Assembly: GCA_947372365.1 (NCBI GenBank)
Contig: CANBTK010000131.1
Coordinates: 1 to 6,092 of the forward strand
Length of the DNA: 6,092 nt
DNA from: Flavipsychrobacter stenotrophus
GTDB lineage: Bacteria; Bacteroidota; Bacteroidia; Chitinophagales; Chitinophagaceae
Reading direction: 5' to 3'
The translations under genes and the position numbers were made by a program. Below the pieces are notes generated by a model that saw only the letters and a program-made list of their open reading frames with translations, was not told the DNA's origin and ran no database searches. Positions 1 through 6,092 of this stretch are shown here, one piece after another. Position 1 is the stretch's first letter. Every line of letters starts with the position of its first letter.

Positions 1-184
1 ATCAGTATTTAGGGGAAATAGGCGATAGCACTAAAATAGCGAAACAATTAATAAAATGTCGAGATTTTTATATCTTATCTATGTATAAATTGGGCACGAA
101 TATTACATTCGGTTGATGTGAAGTGGCTGGTGTTATCGCGGTGAGTGGCTGGATGGAATTGTTTGGGTAGGGTAATGCAGAGGG
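1..184. other. AT-rich intergenic flank with no supportable gene
   Basis: This stretch lies beyond the terminator and is visibly more AT-rich than the coding region, especially bases 1-110. I see no RNA gene and no convincing Bacteroidota promoter (TTTG and TAnnTTTG boxes) on either strand. One plus-strand frame is open from base 3 to a TGA at 114-116 (37 codons). It could be the 3' end of a convergent gene entering from the left, but the peptide is not recognisable. A 9-base direct repeat AGTGGCTGG occurs at 122-130 and 144-152. Confidence 0.6.
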
Positions 185-238
185 TAACCTTCATAGAAAA
201 GCCTGCCAGTTACCTGGCAGGCTTTTCTATGAAGGTTA
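185..238. terminator. Perfect 25-bp inverted repeat, intrinsic and probably bidirectional terminator
   Basis: Arms at 185-209 and 214-238 are exactly complementary and enclose the loop TTAC (GUAA, a GNRA-type tetraloop, in the minus-strand RNA). The loop-proximal 9 bp are GC-rich (GCCTGCCAG / CTGGCAGGC) and are flanked by AGAAAA on one side and TTTTCT on the other. Either strand therefore gives a GC stem followed by a U-rich tract. The hairpin lies 5 nt past the minus-strand stop codon, so it terminates the giant gene. Its symmetry would let it also serve a convergent gene on the left. Confidence 0.9.
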
Positions 239-243
239 TAAAA

Positions 244-3200
244 CTATTGTTTGTTCAGCTTCACTACCTGGGTATGCGCGTCATCCTGATAGCGGAGCAT
301 GTAGATACCCGATGCCAGTTTGGACATATCTACTTCCAGCTTATCGCTTGCCATTGCTAATTTCAGCAGTATTTTGCCAGTCAGGTCCGTTATAAACACA
401 GCCCCGTTTTCACTGCCGCCTACTACGTTTATCACCAGCTTTTCAGTAACCGGGTTCGGGTAAGTATTCAGGGCGAATGGTGTGTTATTCAGCACCTGTA
501 CGCCTACGCCAGCGGTAGTAAATGGCTCATCGACCCATGTAGAGTAAACGCCACCAAGGCAGAGTTCCCTTACATGTGCATAGTACATAGTAGCCGGGAT
601 TAAGCCACTGGCAAAATAAACCGTAGTTGATGCACTAGCAAAAGTACCCGATGCAGGTGCCGTTGCAGAATTATCAACTGCATATTCATAGCCTACCGCC
701 CCTGTAACAGGAGCCCAGTTAACCTGTGCACTGTTCGATGTAATTGTGGTAACCGAAACACTGGATGTTGGCGCACAAAGCAACGTGGTAAATGGCACAG
801 TTACCCACGACGAATAAATACCGCCGCCGCACGAAATACGCACATGCGCATAATACAATGTGCCCGGTATGAGCGCCGTTTCTACAACAGATGTTGTGGT
901 GAGGAATGTACCTGCAACAGAAGGCGTTGCAGAGCTGTTATCTAATACATAATAGTAGCCCGCAATACAGCTTGCAGCTGCCCACGAAACAGTTGCCCCG
1001 GTAGTATTAACGCCTGTTGCTGCAAGCCCTGTTACTGGGTCGCAAGACGGTGTTGTAAAATGCAGCGTAACCCATGCCGAAGTATCAATACTGCTGCACA
1101 GGTGCCTTACGTGGGCATAATAAGATGTGCCCGGTATAAGCGTGGTAAGGTAAATGGTATTAACTGAAGAATAAGTACCTGGCACAGCAGGCGTGGTTGC
1201 CGTATTGTCTACCACATACATAAAGCCTGCACCCGTTGTGGTTGACCAGGCAAGCGTTGCGCTGGTATCGCATACCGAAGTGACATTGATGCCACTCACT
1301 GTGTCGCAGGCGAGCGTAGTTACTGGTATAGTAACCCAGCCCGATGAACCGCCGCTGCAATCGGTGCGTACATGCACATAATAGGTATGGCTGCTCATTA
1401 AGCCGCCCACAGTATCCCTTGTGCCTGCGGAATAAGAGCCAATAGTCCCTGTTGGCGGTGCAGCAACTGAATTGATTAAGTAGTAGTAAGCCATACTGCC
1501 AGATACTCCCGTCCAATAGAAAACAATGCCAGTATCGCTAGGTATGCCAGTAAGCCCGGTAACTGTATCGCAGCGGGTGGTGGTGAAAGGTATGGTAATC
1601 CATGACGAATAGCCGCCCGTACAGTTGTGCCTTACATGCGCGTAATAGTGTGTACCCGCACGTAGCCCTGTAACCCTTACTGTGGTATCGGTAGCTACTG
1701 CACCTGTGCCAGTGGGAGCTGTAGGGAAGGTATCAACGACATAAGCGTAGGTGGAAATGTGCGGAATACTATCCCAGCGTATAGTTACAGTAGAGTCGGT
1801 GATGTTAACTGTGTGCAGGTGCGTTATGGTATCGCAGATGGTTGTGAACGAAACCGTTTGCCATGCCGAGAAATTGCTGCAATGGCAGCCAGACCGTACA
1901 TGTGCATAATAGGTAGTACCCTGAGTGAGCGCGGTTAAGTTAACCGGGCCACCCGATACCGCAGTGCCCGTTGCGGTGCCCGATGGCACGGCAGTAGTAT
2001 CCACCAGGTATTCATAACCCAGAGAGCCTGTTACTGTACCCCATGAAAGGGTAGCCGTGGTGTTGGTAACGCTGCTGGCAGCCAGGCCGGTAACACCTGC
2101 ACAAGCTGTTGTTGTAAATGGTACGGTAATCCACCCTGATGTATAGCCAGCATCGCAGCTGTCTTTTATATGCAGGTAGTAGGCATGCCCGGATATGAGG
2201 CAACCAGAATAAGCGAAGGTATCAGTTGTGGCAATGCCTGCACCCGATGGGGCTGCTGAGAACGTATCGAACACATACCTGTAGCCAAACGACCCGGTAA
2301 CCCTGCCCCATATGCCCCTGGCCGAACTATCGGTAATATTTATAACACTTGCCGCACCAATACTGAAGCATGGGGCGGGAACAATATTGATAATATGGTC
2401 CTGCACCTGCCCTACTGAAATAACACTGCACGATGATGAAGCGGAAAGTGTACCACTTTCCTTAGTAACCACCCTCATGCCGGTAAGCCCGAGCGCCGAG
2501 CCTGATGGCACATTGATATTGCCTGACCAATGGCTACGGTCTGAGCTTTGTGTGAGTGGCACATACTCCACCGAATCAAAAATGCTATTATGGTTATAGT
2601 CAACCCAAACACCAGCCGCAGCAATAGTATAGGTACTATAATTCACATAAACGGTAACCGGGTAGCTATAATACCTGCGCAGCGTAGTTGTATAGGCAGA
2701 AGGCGTTGGCGGCACCGAAACATAGCCCGTGCTATCGGGGTATTGCTCAGGAACCGACATAGATGTTGTGCCCGCTACATTGGTAATTAATATATTGTGG
2801 TGGCCACCCGTTGTTACCAAAGTAACACCTGTAGGTGGCGAGCAATAGCAGCTATCAAACGGGTTTTCAGTAATCACCAGTACGTTCGATGTGTCGTTGC
2901 CGCCGCTGAAGCTGCAATGCGCTACAAGTATGTATTTGGTTGTAACTGTTTGGGCTGATACTGTGAGCGCGTGTGTGGTAGCGCCGCTTATGGTTGCATA
3001 AGTACCAGTGCTGTTTTTCATCCATTGGTAAGTAATGCCCGAGCCTACAGCATAACCTTCGTTATTAAAGTTCAGCGTCATTGACGGGCAGGCGAATGGC
3101 GATGAGCAGGTAATAGTTCCTGCACTTGGTGCGCCAATGCATCTTACCAGTGTATCAATCCTGATATCAAAATCAAATGTCTGGCTGTTAGTTATGTTAG

Positions 3201-6092
3201 TGCAGGCATCCGTGCTCCTAAAGCTGTTAGATGCTGGCGTTGTGCGGATGCGCATGCCGGTAATGCCGGTATCGGCCGATGATGGTATGGTAAGCGTGGT
3301 GGTTGACAATGTACCCGAAGCCACATTGGTATCCAGCCTTGTATATTCCGATGCTTCAAATACAGCATTATGGTTATAGTCAATCCACATACCAGCGTTA
3401 AATGCCGCACCGCCTTCTACTTTCAGGTTTGCCGGGTAAGGCAGCGTTTTCTGCAAAGTACCAGTAGAGTCACCTACCATGCCGAATACCTTATAAGGCG
3501 TCGCATATGCACCTGACACATTAAGCGCAGAGCCATTTATTTTTACCTTGGTTATCTGCGTAGTGGCATAGGATGTGCCCAGTGGTGCATTGCAATAACA
3601 GTTATAAAAAGGTATCTGGTTTACAGTAACCGTATTAGAGTTGGAAGAAAGGCTGCTGGCAGTACATGTAGTCGTGTAACGGTATTCAGTTGTAACCGTT
3701 TGCGTTGTAACGTTAAGGAATGGCGACGTAGCGCCTGAAATAGCTATGAATGAGCCTCCGCTCGCCGGGCGCGAATACCACTGGTAAGTTAAGCCTACGC
3801 CTACCGCATAAGCAGTATCAAACAGGTTAAACGGCGTGCCCAGGCAAATGGAGCTGAGCGATGCATAAGCCGTACTTGTAGCGGGAGTGCCTGAACATGG
3901 CGCACCGGGCGCTATACGGATTACATAGTCCTGCGTAGCCCCGAAACTTTCATTAGTGCAGCCATCGGTAGGCGACATGGTAAATGGAACTTTGGTTGTC
4001 CTTACCCTGAACCCGGTCATACCGGTATCGGCAGTAACAGGTATATGCAGCGTTGCTGCAGTTGGTGTTCCCGGCGCTGTATTGATAGCAACGGACGTGT
4101 ATTCCGTTGCTTCAAACGTGCCACTCTGGTCATAATCAATCCATACGCTGGCGTTATAATTCGCCGTGCCTTCTGAATTTATGTATACCGTATAAGAGTT
4201 GCCCTGTACCAGGCTATCGGTAGTTGTGGCTGTTGTTGGGTAAAACTGCCTATATAAATCGGTATTGCCCGGCAGGTAGTTATTAATTGCTGTGCCTACA
4301 ATAGATACACTATCAACAGGTGCAGGAGCAGCATCGCTGGTAAGTGTAATGCCAGTAATAGGCGAACAATAGCATAGGTAAGCTGCCTTCATAGACACAG
4401 GGGCTATAATACTGGTGTCGCTGCGGCTGCTGGTGGCACACCTTACCACCAAAGCATAATCGGTAGCTACGGGTTGTGTGGCAACGGTATAAACGGGGTT
4501 CGTAGCCCCGGAAATCACAGAATACGTACCTGCGCCCGATGGCGACTTAATCCATTGGTAAGATATCCTGTCGCCATGCGAGAAGCCAAAGCCATAGACA
4601 GTGAACGGCTCATTGGCACAAACTTCGCTAACAGATGAAAGCGCGTTGCCGCCTGCTGGCGTACCGAAGCAATTTAAAGATGGGCTGATACTGATTACAT
4701 AATCCTGTGTAGCACCATTGTAGTATTCGCTGCAGCCATCGCCCGCAGCTGGCGAATAATAGCCGGCAAAGGTGCGCACCCTGAGGCCAGTCCTTCCTGT
4801 GTCAGCGCCAGTTGGTACCACGAAAGATGAAAAGGCAGTAGTACCCGCAGCTGTTGTGCCGCTGGTAATAGGCATATACTCTGAATTATCAAAAGTGCCG
4901 CTATGGTCATAGTCAATCCACATGCCAGCTTTGTAACTACCCGTACCTGCGGAATTAATACCCATAATATAGGCATTGCCCAGTTGCAGGTTGGTTGTTG
5001 TGGTGCCAGTTGTAGGATAAAACTGTGTATATGCTGCGGTACTGCCCGGCGTATAATTAATTAACGTAGATGGGTACATGTAGAAGCTGTCAATAGGCGC
5101 TGCGGTTGCATCATCGTTGAGCGGGTAGCCGCTTGACGGGCTGCAATAACAAAGGAAAATAGGGTTCTCAGCTACGGTAACAATAGCCCCCGTATCTGTT
5201 ATGCCTGAATAAGAACAGGTTACCAGCAGCGTATAGTCGGTCGTTACGGTTTGTGTAGGCACTGTATAAGTTACGCTACTTGCGCCTGCAAGTGGCGAAT
5301 AGGCTGTTGAGCCTGTAGCCCTTGAAACCCACTGGTAAGTTACGCCCAGTGTATTCTCATAGCCTGAATTAGATAAAGCTATAGGCTGCATTGGGCAAAC
5401 GGAGCTAACAGCAGAGGTACAAATACCGGCCCTTGGCGAACCTACGCATGGGGTGCCTGAATTGATCAACACTACAAAATCCTGTGTAGCGCCATAGTAC
5501 TCATTGGTACAGGCATCAGTTGATGCCATAAAATAGGTATGCTCGCTGGTGCGCACCCTTATTGCGGTAAGCCCGGTATCTGCAATGCTGGGTACATAAA
5601 ACGTACCTGTGGCCGAAGTGCCTGCCGCCTGGTTAGCGGCAATAGCGAAATACTCCGCCGGGTCAAAAACACCATTGTGGTTAAAATCTACCCACATATC
5701 AGCATTATAATTGGCTGTGCCAGTTGAGTTGGCAACAACATTATAATACGTCCCCCTGCTTAGGGTAGTGGTGGTTGTCGGCGTGGTAGGGTAATAACTA
5801 ACATAGGCCGGGGCACCTGTACTATAACTGCTAAGCGTTGTACCCGCTATGGAAAAGCTATCAAGCGGCGTAGCTGCAGCATCATTATTAAGTGTGGTGC
5901 CTGTAGATGGGGAGCAATAACACAGGTAGTATGGGTTCTGCCCCACTGTTATAATAGCCGTGGTATCATACACGCTGGCAGAAGTACACGTAACCCTCAG
6001 TTTGTAGTCGGTAGCGAAAGTTTGCGTAGGCACCTCGTACAGGGATTGTGTAGCACCTGATATAGGGGTAAAAGTGCCAGCACCTGTAGGGC
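244..6092 (-). CDS. Giant multidomain T9SS-exported surface protein (GEVED-like / Ig-like / FnIII repeats), 5' partial
   Basis: The frame is open from the right edge to a TAG stop at 244-246 and gives 1948 visible residues. Residues here are numbered from the GTG at 6031-6033, but that GTG is not the start: 19 in-frame codons upstream continue the same Ig-like repeat (SGATQSLYEVPTQT). The true N-terminus and signal peptide are off-window. Domains in order: end of an Ig-like domain (to about residue 33); GEVED-like modules at 38-190, 295-449, 554-707, 812-959 and 1062-1217, with Ig-like domains at about 196-291, 455-547, 713-804 and 965-1054 between them; seven FnIII repeats at 1222-1842; a T9SS type A sorting domain at about 1854-1929. 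No catalytic motif is visible. Composition is rich in Thr, Ser, Gly and Ala and very poor in Lys, as in many secreted Bacteroidota repeat proteins. The inferred role is a cell-surface adhesin or stalk. The ligand is unknown, and an enzyme beyond the window cannot be excluded. No operon partner is visible, and the gene ends 5 nt before a terminator. Confidence 0.95.
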   Translation of the reverse strand, partial: PTGAGTFTPISGATQSLYEVPTQTFATDYKLRVTCTSASVYDTTAIITVGQNPYYLCYCSPSTGTTLNNDAAATPLDSFSIAGTTLSSYSTGAPAYVSYYPTTPTTTTTLSRGTYYNVVANSTGTANYNADMWVDFNHNGVFDPAEYFAIAANQAAGTSATGTFYVPSIADTGLTAIRVRTSEHTYFMASTDACTNEYYGATQDFVVLINSGTPCVGSPRAGICTSAVSSVCPMQPIALSNSGYENTLGVTYQWVSRATGSTAYSPLAGASSVTYTVPTQTVTTDYTLLVTCSYSGITDTGAIVTVAENPIFLCYCSPSSGYPLNDDATAAPIDSFYMYPSTLINYTPGSTAAYTQFYPTTGTTTTNLQLGNAYIMGINSAGTGSYKAGMWIDYDHSGTFDNSEYMPITSGTTAAGTTAFSSFVVPTGADTGRTGLRVRTFAGYYSPAAGDGCSEYYNGATQDYVISISPSLNCFGTPAGGNALSSVSEVCANEPFTVYGFGFSHGDRISYQWIKSPSGAGTYSVISGATNPVYTVATQPVATDYALVVRCATSSRSDTSIIAPVSMKAAYLCYCSPITGITLTSDAAPAPVDSVSIVGTAINNYLPGNTDLYRQFYPTTATTTDSLVQGNSYTVYINSEGTANYNASVWIDYDQSGTFEATEYTSVAINTAPGTPTAATLHIPVTADTGMTGFRVRTTKVPFTMSPTDGCTNESFGATQDYVIRIAPGAPCSGTPATSTAYASLSSICLGTPFNLFDTAYAVGVGLTYQWYSRPASGGSFIAISGATSPFLNVTTQTVTTEYRYTTTCTASSLSSNSNTVTVNQIPFYNCYCNAPLGTSYATTQITKVKINGSALNVSGAYATPYKVFGMVGDSTGTLQKTLPYPANLKVEGGAAFNAGMWIDYNHNAVFEASEYTRLDTNVASGTLSTTTLTIPSSADTGITGMRIRTTPASNSFRSTDACTNITNSQTFDFDIRIDTLVRCIGAPSAGTITCSSPFACPSMTLNFNNEGYAVGSGITYQWMKNSTGTYATISGATTHALTVSAQTVTTKYILVAHCSFSGGNDTSNVLVITENPFDSCYCSPPTGVTLVTTGGHHNILITNVAGTTSMSVPEQYPDSTGYVSVPPTPSAYTTTLRRYYSYPVTVYVNYSTYTIAAAGVWVDYNHNSIFDSVEYVPLTQSSDRSHWSGNINVPSGSALGLTGMRVVTKESGTLSASSSCSVISVGQVQDHIINIVPAPCFSIGAASVINITDSSARGIWGRVTGSFGYRYVFDTFSAAPSGAGIATTDTFAYSGCLISGHAYYLHIKDSCDAGYTSGWITVPFTTTACAGVTGLAASSVTNTTATLSWGTVTGSLGYEYLVDTTAVPSGTATGTAVSGGPVNLTALTQGTTYYAHVRSGCHCSNFSAWQTVSFTTICDTITHLHTVNITDSTVTIRWDSIPHISTYAYVVDTFPTAPTGTGAVATDTTVRVTGLRAGTHYYAHVRHNCTGGYSSWITIPFTTTRCDTVTGLTGIPSDTGIVFYWTGVSGSMAYYYLINSVAAPPTGTIGSYSAGTRDTVGGLMSSHTYYVHVRTDCSGGSSGWVTIPVTTLACDTVSGINVTSVCDTSATLAWSTTTGAGFMYVVDNTATTPAVPGTYSSVNTIYLTTLIPGTSYYAHVRHLCSSIDTSAWVTLHFTTPSCDPVTGLAATGVNTTGATVSWAAASCIAGYYYVLDNSSATPSVAGTFLTTTSVVETALIPGTLYYAHVRISCGGGIYSSWVTVPFTTLLCAPTSSVSVTTITSNSAQVNWAPVTGAVGYEYAVDNSATAPASGTFASASTTVYFASGLIPATMYYAHVRELCLGGVYSTWVDEPFTTAGVGVQVLNNTPFALNTYPNPVTEKLVINVVGGSENGAVFITDLTGKILLKLAMASDKLEVDMSKLASGIYMLRYQDDAHTQVVKLNKQ
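247..474 (-). other. T9SS type A C-terminal sorting domain (Por secretion tail)
   Basis: Residues about 1854-1929 form the C-terminal domain recognised by the type IX secretion system. Visible landmarks are the YPNP motif at 1858-1861 (bases 451-462), the following P-V-x-E-K-L strand, the F-I-T-D-L-T-G-K strand near 1880-1887, the LASGIYMLRY segment at 1906-1915 and the short basic tail VVKLNKQ. About 76 residues is the usual size for this domain. In known systems it directs outer-membrane translocation and is cut off by the sortase-like PorU, often with attachment to A-LPS. Whether this host attaches or releases the protein is not shown here. Seven lysines fall in this short domain, against 14 in all the preceding 1853 numbered residues. 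Confidence 0.93.
508..2370 (-). repeat. Seven tandem fibronectin type III repeats
   Basis: Seven repeats start at Cys residues 1222, 1311, 1400, 1488, 1576, 1664 and 1753. This gives nucleotide blocks of about 2104-2370, 1837-2103, 1573-1836, 1309-1572, 1045-1308, 778-1044 and 508-777. The shared pattern is C-[DA]-x-V-x-G-L near the start, an aromatic pair with a YxxD strand in the middle, then L-x-x-G-T-x-YY-A-H-V-R-x-x-C and a W-[IV]-T-[VIL]-x-F-T-T end. YYAHVR is recognisable in nearly every copy; the first copy has YYLHIK and the fourth YYVHVR. FnIII arrays usually serve as rigid spacers between a surface anchor and a distal functional part. That role is inferred here from the position just before the sorting domain. 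Confidence 0.88.
2383..6092 (-). repeat. Alternating GEVED-like / Ig-like composite repeat (five GEVED-like, four full and one partial Ig-like)
   Basis: Each composite unit begins with a CYC motif (residues 38, 295, 554, 812 and 1062; spacing 257, 259, 258 and 250). The GEVED-like modules lie at 5464-5922, 4687-5151, 3913-4374, 3157-3600 and 2383-2850. Each has a W-[IV]-D-[YF]-x-x-x core, an EF-hand-like acidic loop, a (V/I)P-x-x-A-D-T-G-x-T-(G/A) stretch (altered in module 5), an R-[IV]-[RV]-T strand and a final D-[FYH]-x-I strand. The Ig-like domains lie at about 5161-5448, 4393-4671, 3622-3897 and 2872-3141, plus the partial one at about 5935-6092. They carry a YQW motif, an SGAT/AGAS turn and a TQxVxTxY strand before the second cysteine. 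They resemble the Ig-like domains that accompany gliding or sorting C-termini in Bacteroidota. The units are clearly homologous but well diverged. Module boundaries are my estimates from motif spacing. Confidence 0.85.

Noticed and set aside
31..38. Minus-strand TATTTTAG, close to the Bacteroidota -7 box TAnnTTTG.
   Set aside because: One mismatch at a key position and no TTTG-like -33 box at the right spacing, in AT-rich DNA where such matches are expected.
122..152. Direct repeat AGTGGCTGG at 122-130 and 144-152, as a possible operator or attachment site.
   Set aside because: Only two 9-base copies, not palindromic, and no associated gene or mobile element. Chance is a sufficient explanation.
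185..238. Palindrome as an insertion-sequence end or phage attachment site.
   Set aside because: The GC core with flanking A and T tracts, located 5 nt after a stop codon, is fully explained by an intrinsic terminator. No transposase or target duplication is visible.
145..360. Plus-strand 71-codon ORF spanning the terminator and the 3' end of the giant gene.
   Set aside because: It runs through both arms of the terminator hairpin and is antisense to the well-supported sorting domain. It has no recognisable domain.
1160..5727. Several 60-118-codon ORFs on both strands inside the giant gene.
   Set aside because: All lie within the coding frame of the repeat protein, have low-complexity or odd composition and no domain, and reflect the repetitive base pattern of the real gene.
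508..6092. Regular DNA periodicity that might suggest a CRISPR array or satellite repeat.
   Set aside because: The period (about 265 and 770 bp) matches protein modules, the frame is intact throughout, and the DNA copies are diverged. There are no short identical repeats with unique spacers.

Overview
The window is almost entirely one very large, right-truncated gene on the minus strand. It is followed by a strong palindromic terminator and a short AT-rich flank. The gene encodes a modular, secreted surface protein of the Bacteroidota type. Its C-terminus is a type IX secretion system (T9SS) type A sorting domain with a YPNP motif, and its body is built from GEVED-like, Ig-like and fibronectin type III modules. 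This combination is typical of Bacteroidota. A Chitinophagia-like host would fit the style of the modules, but genus and family cannot be fixed from this window.

Layout from left to right on the + strand. Bases 1-184 hold no supportable gene. Bases 185-238 are a perfect 25-bp inverted repeat with a 4-nt loop, read as an intrinsic and probably bidirectional terminator. Bases 244-6092 are the coding region, read right to left, with its stop at 244-246. In protein order (from 6092 down to 244) the modules are: the end of an Ig-like domain; five GEVED-like modules alternating with four more Ig-like domains, at a period of about 257 residues; seven fibronectin type III repeats of 88-89 residues; and the T9SS sorting domain of about 76 residues.

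The reading frame stays open to the right edge, and the residues there continue the Ig-like repeat. The real start codon, signal peptide and any N-terminal ligand-binding or catalytic domain therefore lie outside the window. The 1948 visible residues are a minimum length. No enzymatic domain is visible. The best reading is a long, disulfide-braced and probably Ca2+-stabilised stalk or adhesin, exported by Sec, then moved across the outer membrane by T9SS and attached to the surface or released. No multi-gene system is visible. The points worth a second look concern how the protein is built: exact EF-hand-like loops, a substituted GEVED signature, strict cysteine spacing and a 574-residue lysine-free stretch.
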